From Collinsella sp. (GTDB lineage Bacteria; Actinomycetota; Coriobacteriia; Coriobacteriales; Coriobacteriaceae): DNA of 26,558 nt. A program made the position numbers and the translations under genes. Below the pieces are notes generated by a model, which saw only the letters and a list, made by a program, of their open reading frames with translations, was not told the origin of the DNA and did not search any database. The stretch is taken from positions 1 through 26,558 of the forward strand of contig JAGZWV010000022.1 in NCBI GenBank assembly GCA_018378775.1, read 5' to 3'. Below are positions 16,128 to 25,217 of the stretch, piece after piece; the stretch's first letter is position 1; each line of letters opens with the position of its first letter.

Positions 16128-16889
16128 TTAGAAATCCATTTTATTAAAATCGATGGAATATCCCATTGACTTGAGTTCTTTCAAAAGGCCGAACTCCCAA
16201 CTGTCTGTTCCGGTATAAACGACGCCCTGTAGATCGGAGGGAATCTCGATACCTTTGTCAACAAGAATTGCAACGTTTTCCCTGCCAAGCCGACCAATAA
16301 AGTATCCGGCTTCAAATACAACATTCTGTCTAGCCCTGGGATTTGCCGACTGTTCTGCCTTGGCCCTTCCTTCGTCGTCCGCCGTAAAAAGGCATACCGC
16401 TCCTGCTGCATCGCCTTCAATTTCCAGCTTTTCGATGATTGTCTTGCCCTGATTTGACTGCTCGTTCAGGACTACCGCCGTCAGGCCCTGCCTTTCGATG
16501 ATTCTCGCGACCCTTTCTCTAAGCTCTCCGTTGTGGCCATGAACGATAAATACCTTCGAATAATCTCCGACATTTGCAGTCGATCCGGTTTCCCCTTCGG
16601 CTGAAAACTCATCAAGGTATGTCTCCAGCACAGCTTTTGCTTTGCGCAGGCCGTCCGCACAGGCATCAACAAAAGCCGATTTGGGCGTGCCGGGGGCGAA
16701 ATAAGACAACGAATAGCTGATTTCGTTAAAACTTTTAAATTCGTAGCTGTCTTCTCCAAACCGCCTAATTAAAAGCCTGTCCGCCCTTGTCTTCCATGCT
16801 TTAAAGTCAGGCGAACTAGAGCGGATGTATTTCTTTGAAAGATCGTCTGCTGTTTCGCACAACTGTTGCAAAATTTCAAAATCAGACAT
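16128..16889 (-). CDS. TIR-like nucleotide-binding protein (Cap12/Pycsar-effector type)
   Basis: 253 residues. The C-terminal half is a TIR-like domain of PF10137 type: VFIVHGHNGELRERVARI (113-130), VLNEQSNQGKTIIEKLE (140-156), CLFTADDEGR (166-175), and RARQNVVFEAGYFIGRLGR (185-202) with the presumed catalytic Glu193, followed by VAILVDKG. Members of this family degrade NAD+ in CBASS and Pycsar when a cyclic nucleotide is bound. The N-terminal 100 residues form a small helical domain found in stand-alone members. No cyclase gene is adjacent. ATG at 16887-16889 with AGAAGG about 6 nt upstream. It lies on the same strand as the KAP gene, which starts about 160 bp further on, so the two may be co-transcribed. 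Confidence 0.85.
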   Translation of the reverse strand: MSDFEILQQLCETADDLSKKYIRSSSPDFKAWKTRADRLLIRRFGEDSYEFKSFNEISYSLSYFAPGTPKSAFVDACADGLRKAKAVLETYLDEFSAEGETGSTANVGDYSKVFIVHGHNGELRERVARIIERQGLTAVVLNEQSNQGKTIIEKLEIEGDAAGAVCLFTADDEGRAKAEQSANPRARQNVVFEAGYFIGRLGRENVAILVDKGIEIPSDLQGVVYTGTDSWEFGLLKELKSMGYSIDFNKMDF

Positions 16890-16931
16890 TAAGCCTTCTT
16901 TCTATAACCAATAACGGAGCTAAGAAGCATC

Positions 16932-17372
16932 TTATTCCAATGGGCAGCCAAATCTCTTTACCGTTTCCTCAGTGCCCCTATCGGAGATGGACTTGCCCAT
17001 TGCGAACTCAATAGCGTCCAGCAAAGCCATGGCGCGATCTTTGAAATAGGCATCAAAGTCATCATTAATGAACGCATCCCAGTCAATGAGATTCGATTCG
17101 ATGACGGAGTTCACCCTGTTCGATTTCACTTTCTTAACGAATTTCGCTGAGCAGACGCTGGGAGTCAAGCCTCCAATTTCTCTGTCCGATTCAGGCAGCA
17201 GAGGCATCTTGTTGATGACCGAGTTCCACTTATGCCTTTCGTATCCCGTTTTTACGCAGTGGCTTTGCGGGAAGATGTGATGTATATCGGGAGCGGTTTC
17301 CATGCTGTTCACGATATCGATAGAGATGCCACGCATTAAATCGAGCCCCTTCCCCTTATAGAGGAGAGCCAT
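16932..17372 (-). pseudogene. C-terminal HNH part of a GmrSD/DUF262-DUF1524-type restriction enzyme
   Basis: About 146 residues that match only the end of DUF262-family proteins: DIHHIFPQSHC (HNH-like catalytic motif), WNSVINKMPLLPESDREIGG, and a terminal helix LLDAIEFAMGK. Whole proteins of this family have 550 or more residues, with an N-terminal DUF262 DGQQR motif that is absent here. Upstream in frame only SRQSAAYKGI remains before a TAG at about 17396. So the gene lost about three quarters of its 5' end. Type IV enzymes of this kind cut modified phage DNA; this fragment should be inactive. Confidence 0.7.
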
Positions 17373-17402
17373 GATTCCCTTATAGGCTGCCGATTGCCTC
17401 GA

Positions 17403-17620
17403 CTAGAGTCGCAGGAGTCGGGTTGACTGGAAATGAGCATTGTTCACGGTTAGCATCTCGGATTCCGCATCTTCAATCTTGGCATTCACATCCTCTATGT
17501 CATAGCAATAGCGGGTCTCGTTTGAGCCGCCATGCATCTCTCCAAGGATTCCACATCAGAACCGACGAGTAATGTTATTTGGCTCTTTAGGTCTTTGAAG
17601 TCTTGCGGAACGACAGCCAT
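17403..17620 (-). other. Small frames of unknown origin
   Basis: Two short minus frames: MAVVPQDFKDLKSQITLLVG (from 17620, 41 residues) and MHGGSNETRYCYDIEDVNAK (17403-17537, 44 residues, preceded by GGAGAG). They overlap and may be parts of one frameshifted gene. No family recognised. Confidence 0.3.
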
Positions 17621-17684
17621 CGGTCATCCCATATTATTCGGAGTTAGAATTATCGCCCCACGACGCTAAGCCGGTGACCATCCA

Positions 17685-17852
17685 GTGACTTTTGACATCG
17701 TTATAGACATCGCCAATTTGATTGTCCAAGCATTCATCGGACTCGTTACCTTGGGGGCCTTGATTGCCGCATTCTGGCAAAGTAACCAGAGCAAAAGGAA
17801 CAGGGAGGACGACATTAAGCGGCATCAGCCATCCCGTATATCGGCATGGTAA
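17685..17852 (+). pseudogene. Truncated N-terminus of a single-pass membrane protein
   Basis: A 55-codon frame from a GTG reads VTFDIVIDIANLIVQAFIGL, then VTLGALIAAFWQSNQSKR and a short charged tail. One transmembrane helix followed by WQSN.SKR is the common start of many bacterial membrane-anchored proteins with a cytoplasmic domain. It is cut off just before the IS256 remnant, suggesting that the insertion or a deletion removed the rest. Function unknown. Confidence 0.4.
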
Positions 17853-17904
17853 GAAGAGCGTCGAAACCGAACCGATCAGCCCGAGGACAATCGATTCGTC
17901 TGGC

Positions 17905-18193
17905 ACATCAACCTCAGGATTCCGAAGCTGCGCGCGGGGAGCTTCTTCCCCGAGGGCCTGATCGAGCGTTACCCGGGCGTGGACCGCGCGGTCGCCGCCG
18001 CGGTCTCCGAGATGGTGACCAACGGCGTGTCCGCCAGCAAGGTGAAGCGCGTGGCGCAGTCCATGGGCATAGACCGCATGAGCGCCAGCCAGGTGTCGAG
18101 GATGTGCTCCTCGCTCGACGACACGGTCGCCGACCTGCAGGAACGTGACCCTTCCGACGTCAGGTACCCCTACATCTGGCTCGACGCCACCCA
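17905..18193 (+). pseudogene. IS256-family transposase remnant (middle part)
   Basis: Encodes NLRIPKLRAGSFFPEGLIER, then VDRAVAAAVSEMVTNGVSAS, SQVSRMCSSLDDTVADL and VRYPYIWLDAT, the central part of an IS256 transposase including the region of the first catalytic Asp. It has neither the start nor the C-terminus. At PYIWLDAT the sequence switches directly to an IS3 transposase, so the IS3 copy inserted here or recombination joined the two. Confidence 0.75.
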
Positions 18194-18196
18194 ACA

Positions 18197-19079
18197 GAGT
18201 TCATATCCCTCAACGAGACGCGCTGGCCGGTGTCGGAGATGTGCGCGGCGCTGAAGGCGGCGCGCCAGGGCTATTACGCCTGGAAGTCGCGCCCTCCGAG
18301 CGCGCACGCCTTGCGCGACGAGGAGCTTGCCATCGCGATATCCCAGCTCAGGGACGAGGTTCGGAGCATCTACGGCGCGCCCAAGACGCTCGTGCGGCTG
18401 CGCTCGCGCATGATGCGCACCTCGCGCAAGCGCGTGGCCCGCATCATGCGCGAGCGCAGATGGCGCGGAGTCACGCGCGCGCGTCAAGCGTCCCTCGGTC
18501 GACCAACGCGCCTCCAAGAGGGAGTCCCCAGACGACCTGGTCAAGCGCAGGTTCGAGGCCGGCGGCCCAAACGCGGCGTGGTTCGCGGACATCGCCTACG
18601 TCAAAACCCGCCAGGGCTGGCTGTATCTGGCGCTCGTGATGGACATATGGTCGCGCCGCATAGTGGGCTGGTCGATGGGGCCCGACATCACGGCCGAGCT
18701 GGCCGACGAGGCGCTGAAGATGGCCCTGGCCAGGCGAAACAACCCGAGGGGTTACGTGCATCATTCGGATCACGGATCCCAGTATGTGTCGTTGTTGCCG
18801 TCCAAGACCATGCGCGAGCATGGCGTGCGCCCGTCCATGGGCTCGATATCCTCTCCGTGGGACAACGCGGCCATGGAGTCGCTCATGGGCATCGTTAAGT
18901 CGAAGTGCGTGCACGCGCGCACCTAAGCCACGCGCGAGGAGGCCGCGCTGAATCTGTTCGAGTGCATCTAGGTCATCTACAACAGGGCCAGGATCCACTC
19001 GGCGCTGGGCTACCTCAGCCCGGCGGAGTTCGAGAAGGCCAATTGGCCTGCGGAAGATAGCCGCTCGAAGGCGGCGTAA
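18197..19079 (+). pseudogene. IS3-family transposase OrfB, broken
   Basis: Reads EFISLNETRWPVSEMCAALK, a HTH_21 region (YGAPKTLVRLRSRMMRTSRK), then the rve integrase core with its DDE residues: Asp in AWFADIAYVKTRQGWLYLAL, Asp in VHHSDHGSQY, Glu in NAAMESLMGIVKSK, ending HSALGYLSPAEFEKAN. Three lesions: a frameshift near 18480 in a CGCGCGCGCG run, a TAA at 18924-18926 and a TAG at 18969-18971, each one base from a sense codon. The upstream OrfA is missing. The copy cannot make transposase. Confidence 0.85.
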
Positions 19080-19151
19080 AAGGTGACAATGGAATCGGGG
19101 TAGATTCAGATTCATCCCCTTTGTTAGCTTTTTGCTTGCCACAAACACCGG

Positions 19152-19946
19152 TCATAGACGGATAGGCACGTTCGCCGAGCGAGCCTTCGAAAACCCCTCG
19201 ATGCCCGATGGGAATAGAGACTCCTCAGTGATTCCCTTTGCCGCCAGGTACCTTCTCACGGAAGGTTTCAGCTTTGGGAGAATCAAAATCGGACGAGCTT
19301 CGGAGTCGACCGTCTGACATATAAATAGGTTTGGGTCCGCCAACGAGCCGTCGAGCGATGTCATGATGAACGCACCATGCTGCACGACGATTCTCGGCTC
19401 ATAGCTTCGCGGCTTCACGAGCAGGGGGCGCCCGCCGCGGCAACGATCGGTCAGATCATACCAGTCGGGGTCCTGACCGTTGGGCTGTTCTCCAATCGAG
19501 ACGCGCATATCGGGATTAACCCTATAGGAATACACAACGCCAGCCACTTTGTCATGCCTGGATGACGCGAAGTAAAGCGCGACGTCGAGGCTCGAAGTTA
19601 CATCAAGCAGACGCGTCGCACCGCCGAAATGCTGCATGCAGGCCATGAACTCCAAAACGGAGCCGCCGCAGCGAAGCAGCCCGTTGGCCCGCGCCTCCTC
19701 GAGAATCCTTGACTCGGCATGCCGAACCAACCCTTCGTCAATCTGCATATCGCTATACCCAGATCTTCTGATCCGCCTGTACAGCGTCGGAAAGGGCGTC
19801 CAGCAATAATTCGTCTGGCCTCTCCACATGTAATCGTCTGCTGCCGAGCCGGTAGGGAAGCAGCCAAGCAGCTCTTCCAAAGTCTACGGTACATCGGGCT
19901 GATAGACTTCGTCAATCGGATGCCCCAGATGATTAGCCGAAGCCAT
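19152..19946 (-). pseudogene. FRG-domain protein interrupted by an in-frame amber codon
   Basis: The best start is the ATG at 19944-19946 (MASANHLGHPIDEVYQPDVP), with AGGAGGT 7 nt upstream, but codon 21 is TAG (19884-19886). The frame then continues TLEELLGCFPTGSAADDYMW with the FRG hallmarks WRGQTNY and MQHFGGATRLLDVTSSLDVA followed by LYFASSRHD. The rest, to RSANVPIRL, is about 240 residues, normal for FRG proteins. A TTG at 19878-19880 could restart translation and would retain the whole conserved domain. FRG domains occur in defence islands, often with toxic or signalling roles, but the biochemistry is unclear. Confidence 0.75.
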
Positions 19947-20234
19947 AGGCAACACCTCCTAGTTGTGGTTTCCTCAAATCGATTCCAACTTTGCTTCGCC
20001 TTTTCGAAGCAGCACATATCCTTCTCGAGTCAAGACCATGCGCGAGGTATGAGGTCCCCAAAGAGCATAAGGGCGAATTCGGCTTCATCAGGAGGACGCG
20101 GGGTCTTGTGCGCGTCTAAATCCGAATACTACGACTACGCGAAGAAGAGAATGCCCGACGCGCGAAGGGCTTGGCGCATGATTCAATCGCCAATAATCCG
20201 CCGAAGCCAGCGATTCGTTTTAGGCGAGTCAAGC
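19947..20234. other. Gap with possible gene fragment
   Basis: Contains the FRG ribosome site at its left end. On the plus strand about 20110-20220 reads SKSEYYDYAKKRMPDARRAW in an open frame that runs into the Abi_2 gene on the opposite strand. It may be a fragment of a lost gene; no start or family was identified. Confidence 0.3.
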
Positions 20235-21068
20235 TCACAATTTGTATCTGGTTATCTTCTTCCATTCAGCCGGAAAGCCCATGGCCCCAAGGAGACGCTC
20301 CTCACCGACGCTCTCGTCCAATAGCAGATATCCGTTAACGCACTTGACGAGCTTAGCCTTGAATGCTTTGAACTCGTCGTCGCGCAGGAGGTATCGAAGC
20401 GTGATCACTGCCGAGAAGACGTCTACCTTGCCACAAACGTAATCCGGCCCAATCTTTTCGATGCCGAGCTTGGCGTGTAAGGCCGTGTCAGGAATCTCAA
20501 AGTGGCACCTGTGGGAGAAGAGGCGCTCGCCATGCGCGCAGACGTTCCTGTAGAGGGCGAGCACACGGATAAACGAAGAGAGTTCCTTTGGGTTTCCGAC
20601 CCCGAACCTCTTGGCGATCTTGGTTTTCTCGTTGTCCCTAAGTGCCGTGAGCATTTTCGAAATCTGTCCGAAGGTCATGGCGTTCACGGCGACCCATAGC
20701 GGCACGTTCTTATTTGCCCTGCGGTAGTAGGCGAGGTATTCATGGCTGGTATCCTTGTTGGCGATATATTCAAGCATGTTTAGCAGCTTTGGGAGAACAC
20801 GCTTCGCGCCCTTCGATGTCGCGTAGCAGCGAGCGTCTAGATACTTACTCTGGGACTCGCCATATGCAGCGCAGAACTTGTAGGCAAGCGCCGACCTGAT
20901 CTTCGCCTCGACCTTGAGCAGTGCATCGAGCATTATCTCCCTGAGCTCTACGTCGAACTCGTAAAGCGCTAGGATGTCTTCAAAAGTGGCGCCATCGCGG
21001 TATACCCGGGTGCTCGGGTCGCGGAAAAACGACTGGTAACCGTTCACGACCGGGAAATACTGTACCAA
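20235..21068 (-). pseudogene. Abi_2-family (AbiD/AbiF-like) abortive infection protein, 5' truncated
   Basis: 277 residues from a TTG (21066-21068). It begins almost at once with YFPVVNGYQSFFRD, a motif that normally lies 30-50 residues inside Abi_2 proteins, and continues with DILALYEFDVELREIMLDAL, VEAKIRSALAYKFCAAYGES and LWVAVNAMTFGQISKML. The HEPN motif RNVCAH (R-x4-H) is in LALYRNVCAHGERLFS. The missing N-terminus is replaced by the 3' end of an LPxTG gene in another frame. No Shine-Dalgarno precedes the TTG. Abi_2 proteins stop phage growth, probably by RNA cleavage. The HEPN core is intact, but expression in this form is doubtful. Confidence 0.75.
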
Positions 21069-21930
21069 GCAGGAAAAGCGTCACGGAAGCGGCGATCCAG
21101 TTGCTGTCGCCGGTCTTAGGGAGCGCTGTTGTGTTCGCGGCGATGCTCTTGGGCTTGGACGGCGTAGACACCGTGGTCTTGGTCACCGTCGTCTTGGCCG
21201 TTATGTTTGTCTTGGGAATCGCAGCTGCGGGTTTCACTGTGGGGTCCGTCGCGGGTTCTGCACCGGGCTGCCCCGCAGCAGGATCACCAACAGTCTCACC
21301 CGTCCCGCCGCCTGGCACGCCTTCTCCACCGGTCTCCCCCGCCGGGGGCGTGGCGCTCTCGGGCTCAATCACCACGTGCGGTGCCACCGCACCGGAGGTA
21401 TCCACCACGCTGCCAGCATCAAAGGCCCCGCCAGCAGGCGCCACAAACCGCGCAGACATAAGCGACCCACCCAGGCACGCAACGTCGCCGTCGGCACCGG
21501 CCGCATCAAGCCACGAGGCATCGACGGAAAGCCGACAGCCGGCCGCGCCATCGCCAAGACCCGCGTCCTGCAGATACACGCCGTAAGCGCGCACGCCCGC
21601 CCCGGACCCGGCGCCCGCGGCAACGACGCGCCCGCCGCCGCGCACGGCCATGTCGCCGGCGATCACGCCGGCAACCGCCTCGTCAGTAATATCGGCCCCG
21701 TCCGCCCGGGCATCGACGGTGCAGCCGTCCACCACGAGCGCCTGCGAGGCGTGGATCCCGCACTGCGAGCCCATCGCCGTTAGGGTCCCGGAGCCGCGAA
21801 GCGTCAGACAGCCCCACACCTCCATGCCGCACAGCGTGATGTCCACCACGAGCGCCTGCGACTCCGTTGCTGACTTCATTGGGGAATCGTAGTCCACCGC
21901 AAGCATGTCCTTGGCCTTCATATGATTCAT
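21069..21930 (-). pseudogene. LPxTG cell-wall protein fragment, both ends lost
   Basis: The minus frame encodes a repeat-containing exposed domain (SQALVVDGCTVDARADGADI appears with a second SQALVVD upstream; parallel-beta-helix-like), a Pro/Thr/Lys spacer (TAKTTVTKTTVSTPSKPK) and a sortase signal LPKTGDSNWIAASVTLFLLG. After FLLG the frame runs into the Abi_2 sequence, so the membrane anchor and positive tail are missing. The 5' end has no signal peptide: it opens with MNHMKAKDMLAVDYDSPMKS. It is a truncated copy of the gene at 25680-26476, about 90% alike by eye. It cannot be secreted and anchored as it stands. Confidence 0.7.
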
Positions 21931-22080
21931 AGAGCCTTGAAAGAAGCTAGCAGGTAGCTATTAGCGTCCTGAAAAATGGACGAGCAGATAAGCTGCTACC
22001 CCTGAATTCAACAGAAAACGATCTTATGTTCGTAATTGCGGTACACTACTCTTATAGAAAGCGCTGCCGATTGGAACAAG

Positions 22081-23082
22081 ATGAATAATATCGACTCGTT
22101 AACCGTTCAACGTCTTTGTGATAAATCGCAAGAAGCTTTTATATTGTCAATCGAGCTTTATAACAGGCCAACACTTAAATATAGAGTTGAAGGATGTGCT
22201 TTCTTTCTTTGCAACGCATGGGAATTGCTCCTGAAAGCCCATCTCGTACAACGTAACGGCAACAGGGCCATATACTATTCTGACAAAGCCGATCGAACCT
22301 TGTCCCTAGAAGACTGTGTTAAAAAGGTTTTCACTAACGAAAAAGATCCCTTGCGGCGAAATTTGAGCAAAGTAATAGACTTGCGAAATACTAGCACCCA
22401 TTTCGTTGTTCAAGAATATGAAGGAATCTATGCTCCGATCTTGCAAGCGTGTGTTGAGAATTACGATGAAAAAGCGCGCGAGCTCATGGGGATTGAGATA
22501 AGCGACCGCATCCCGGAAAACTATCTCGTGCTTTCGGTTAGACGCTCAGATGCAACGATTGAGGAATGTCGAGCGCGCTACTCTCCGGAAGTCATAAGTC
22601 GAATGATCGATGCCAGAAGTGGCGTGTTGACCTCGGCGGACGAAGAGGGCAATCGCCGATATGCACATACCTACACAACGGAACTACGTTTAACCAAAAA
22701 GAAAGATGCGGACCTGACTGTTCGTATTGACAAAAATGGAAATACGCCAGTTTCTATCATCAAACAGCTTGTTAAGCCTGAAGATAAATATCCCTATCGA
22801 ACGAATTATGTAGTTGAAGAAATCCAGCGCAGGCTAAATGCAAATAGCATCCAGCTAAAAAGAAATGGCTGTCCTCAAGAATTCAACAGCTGGGTTTTTA
22901 ACCTGTTTATAAAGATGTATGGGATGAAGGACGATCCTCGCTTTTCAATTAATACTTCGATGAAGGGAGAACAGCCGCGGTATGCCTATTCACAACAGAC
23001 AATCGATGATATCTATGAGCTGATTAAACAGAATCCAGATGGAATCATCGAAGATCTAAGGTCAAAGGCGACGAACAAATAA
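22081..23082 (+). CDS. DUF3644/HEPN-like protein
   Basis: 333 residues from the ATG at 22081. Residues 25-110 fit DUF3644: AFILSIELYNRPTLKYRVEG, then FFLCNAWELLLKAHLVQRNG and DLRNTSTHFVV, where RNTSTH is a HEPN-type R-x4-H motif. The C-terminal 200 residues are unassigned; a region near 240-330 (VEEIQRRLNANSIQLKRNG) may be a winged-helix-like DNA/RNA binder. DUF3644 proteins are common in defence islands and are thought to be HEPN RNases. The ribosome site is weak (GGAAC); an upstream TTG at 22036 is the alternative. Composition is more AT-rich than the left half, like the retron next to it, suggesting separate acquisition. It converges with the retron. Confidence 0.75.
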   Translation: MNNIDSLTVQRLCDKSQEAFILSIELYNRPTLKYRVEGCAFFLCNAWELLLKAHLVQRNGNRAIYYSDKADRTLSLEDCVKKVFTNEKDPLRRNLSKVIDLRNTSTHFVVQEYEGIYAPILQACVENYDEKARELMGIEISDRIPENYLVLSVRRSDATIEECRARYSPEVISRMIDARSGVLTSADEEGNRRYAHTYTTELRLTKKKDADLTVRIDKNGNTPVSIIKQLVKPEDKYPYRTNYVVEEIQRRLNANSIQLKRNGCPQEFNSWVFNLFIKMYGMKDDPRFSINTSMKGEQPRYAYSQQTIDDIYELIKQNPDGIIEDLRSKATNK

Positions 23083-23084
23083 AA

Positions 23085-23197
23085 ACAGCCTTAGTAAGGG
23101 ATGACCCCAGGAGCAAAGGAATTCTAAATCCAAAGGATCTACTCCCATTCGGGAACCCAGCTTTTACCCTTCCCAAGTCAACCCTTACTAAGGCTGT
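23085..23197. repeat. 113-bp element with perfect 16-bp terminal inverted repeats
   Basis: ACAGCCTTAGTAAGGG at 23085-23100 is exactly inverted at 23182-23197. Between them lie small internal stems (ATCC/GGAT, GGAATTC). It begins 3 bp past the DUF3644 stop. It may be a bidirectional terminator with an unusually large loop, a MITE-like element, or a folded RNA. No obvious target-site duplication. Confidence 0.55.
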
Positions 23198-23457
23198 AAC
23201 TTTATTATCCCAAATATGATTAGCATTCATACGCTAAATCTAAAAAATATCAAATAGGGGCGCTGCTGATCGGATTAAGAATCAATGCGCTTAACGGCCA
23301 CACTCCCTATCAGGGCTTGAGACTTGGCCCCCTGTATGATATTCACGAATTGCTATTCTTCGAATGAGCATCTATTGGCCGAAATCTTACCCTACTGTTG
23401 AGCGAGGCCTGATTGATTTTTATAAGCCGTAATGCAGGAACTTATTTCATGTCCTAG
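23198..23457. other. Gap between convergent DUF3644 and retron genes
   Basis: AT-rich, no convincing gene on either strand. A weak hairpin (AGGA/TCCT near 23433-23454) beyond the retron stop might end its transcript. Confidence 0.3.
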
Positions 23458-25083
23458 TTAGAAGAGGAGCCACCTTCCATAGACTTCAGTTGAGCGGATA
23501 CAATCCTTTAAAGGGAGAAATGATCCAAGTTGTCCATGTTCAGTTGCAGTATGTACTATGCCAACGACCTGGCCCAAACCATTAAACACTGGCCCACCAC
23601 TCATTCCATGCCGAAATGAGCAATTCGTATAACAAAGTGTGCCCTCTTCACTTGGTTCTCCGACCCTGAGCAAATCTCCGCTGTGTAGTTCAAAGCTGAA
23701 TCTAGATTCGGAAAAATGGTGTTGGTAAGCAGAAATCCTGTCGCCCTTGGTAAGCAACTCCATATTTGATGGAAGAAGGGGAATGTTCCTTAAGATCGCA
23801 GGAGGAACATCTTGTAATATTGCGGCATCGTGTTTGTTGTCCTGAACTACCTCATTCCCAAACCTAAATATTGCAAGCGGCGTCTTATCCGAGCTGAATA
23901 ATTTAATTTCCCTGCTAGTTTTATCATGGGAAACGGCATCGCATATCACATGCCATGCCGTAACAAGACCGTAGCCAGGCAAATAAAACCCGAGACCCTC
24001 AAATGAGTTTTCTTCGCCATCATCTCCTTCGAGATACAGAAGTGAGTCTTGTTGAAGTGCGACTGGGAAAGTAGGCATTTTTTCTGGTTTCGTTTTGTTG
24101 TACAAACTGCCCAAACGCATAAGTGGTCCTGATGTCCAGGGGTCCTTAATCAGAGACTTGTAAAAATCAAGACTTCCCCGTAGAGACGCTTCAAACATCC
24201 CTCTTTCTGCATCAGTAAGTTTGGCGATGGTTTTACCGTAATAGCAGCCCATCGCGCCTTCGATGTCGCCATTGCTTAGTCGATGGAGCGTTGAGCGGAG
24301 TCGCCGATATTGCTCGCGTTTTATATTTGTCTTTTGATTGCAGACAACGCCCGTGACCAGTTGTCTTGAAAAACTGCAACTGTAAAACGATTTATCCTCG
24401 TTGAGCTCAAACGATTCGGTTCCATGGAAGTTAGTGATTGCGTTTCGTAGCTTATTGGGCAACCTGAGCTTTCCACCTGAATAAAAATTTCGATAAAAGA
24501 AGTAAGAACTATTAAATGAGAACGTAAGATCATCGGCATATCGAGAGTATTGGTATCGATATTCTCGCGATAAGTGCATTAGCTGTTTATCCATACCGAG
24601 GCAAATCATGTTCGAAATAATAGGAGATGAGGGGGCGCCTTGAGGGAGTCCTTTCGGTGTCGCAACAATCCTTGAAATACAGAATGCAACTTCAGGGGTT
24701 AGACCTAACTTCTTGGAAACAAGAAGCCCGTACACTCGTCTTGACGAGATAGAAGGAAAGAAGTCCTTAATATCCAGGCCAACAATTACTTGTGAGCCAA
24801 TGTGATTTTCAGCATTTGTTTTTATCGACCGTCCTTTGATAAAACCATGGACACAAGGCAATGGCTTATAGCCTTTTTCAAGCTCAGAGGCGATGATTCT
24901 TTGAGCCCTTTTTAAATTAGACCTTGGGATTAATAGTTCTCGATAGCCACCGTTTCTTTTTGGAACCAACCTATTTCTATATAGGTCATACATGGAAGTT
25001 GGATATACAAAGAAATCAAGCTTTTCCAAGGTCAGGCCAAGAAACCCAGCCAGATCAGCTTCCGACTGAAGTTCGTTGAGCAT
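23458..25083 (-). CDS. Retron reverse transcriptase fused to a trypsin-like protease
   Basis: 541 residues. RT domain (about 1-310): LIPRSNLKRAQRII (51-64), NAENH (90-94, the retron-specific NAxxH motif), VGLDIKDFFPSI (101-112), GLPQGAPSSPIISNMI (145-160), YADD (182-185) and the retron VTG triplet in RQLVTGVVCN (243-245). Protease domain (about 350-541): a PF13365-type serine protease with His378 in VTAWHVI, Asp419 in KHDAAIL and Ser495 in GMSGGPVF, all three triad residues intact. In retrons the RT makes multicopy single-stranded DNA from a neighbouring RNA and the RT-DNA complex holds an effector in check; here the effector is covalently joined, so the protease is the likely toxic output. 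The ATG at 25081-25083 has AAGGAT about 8 nt upstream; the open frame upstream overlaps the RNA gene and is not coding. Confidence 0.9.
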   Translation of the reverse strand: MLNELQSEADLAGFLGLTLEKLDFFVYPTSMYDLYRNRLVPKRNGGYRELLIPRSNLKRAQRIIASELEKGYKPLPCVHGFIKGRSIKTNAENHIGSQVIVGLDIKDFFPSISSRRVYGLLVSKKLGLTPEVAFCISRIVATPKGLPQGAPSSPIISNMICLGMDKQLMHLSREYRYQYSRYADDLTFSFNSSYFFYRNFYSGGKLRLPNKLRNAITNFHGTESFELNEDKSFYSCSFSRQLVTGVVCNQKTNIKREQYRRLRSTLHRLSNGDIEGAMGCYYGKTIAKLTDAERGMFEASLRGSLDFYKSLIKDPWTSGPLMRLGSLYNKTKPEKMPTFPVALQQDSLLYLEGDDGEENSFEGLGFYLPGYGLVTAWHVICDAVSHDKTSREIKLFSSDKTPLAIFRFGNEVVQDNKHDAAILQDVPPAILRNIPLLPSNMELLTKGDRISAYQHHFSESRFSFELHSGDLLRVGEPSEEGTLCYTNCSFRHGMSGGPVFNGLGQVVGIVHTATEHGQLGSFLPLKDCIRSTEVYGRWLLF

Positions 25084-25102
25084 CAGATTATCCTTAAAGT
25101 TA

Positions 25103-25210
25103 ATAGCCGGTTCCTCCGTAGAGTCGTACCTGATAGACACGCAGCAGAATATAATGTGCAAACAAAGCACTTCCGATTGCGATGCGCAAACGCTAATTCG
25201 AACCGGCTAT
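25103..25210 (-). ncRNA. Retron msr-msd RNA
   Basis: The region just upstream of the retron RT is bounded by an exact 11-bp inverted repeat, ATAGCCGGTTC (25200-25210) and GAACCGGCTAT (25103-25113), the a1/a2 pairs that close retron RNAs. Right after a1 comes TTAGC (25192-25196), the usual context of the branching guanosine (G25193). Two msr-like hairpins follow: TTGCG-CAT-CGCAA (25177-25189) and GTGC-TTTGTTT-GCAC (25156-25170), the latter with the U-rich loop typical of msr. The msd between about 25114 and 25155 is short, with a weak CGTG/TACG stem. Total length 108 nt is near the lower end for retron RNAs. Predicted only from sequence. Confidence 0.75.
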
Positions 25211-25217
25211 AGGGGTC

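Noticed and set aside
17846..18148. 100-codon plus frame overlapping the second IS256 remnant
   Set aside because: Out-of-frame reading of the transposase; arginine-rich.
25084..25170. N-terminal extension of the retron RT
   Set aside because: Overlaps the predicted msr-msd RNA and repeat a2; the ATG at 25083 has a ribosome site and fits retron RT starts.
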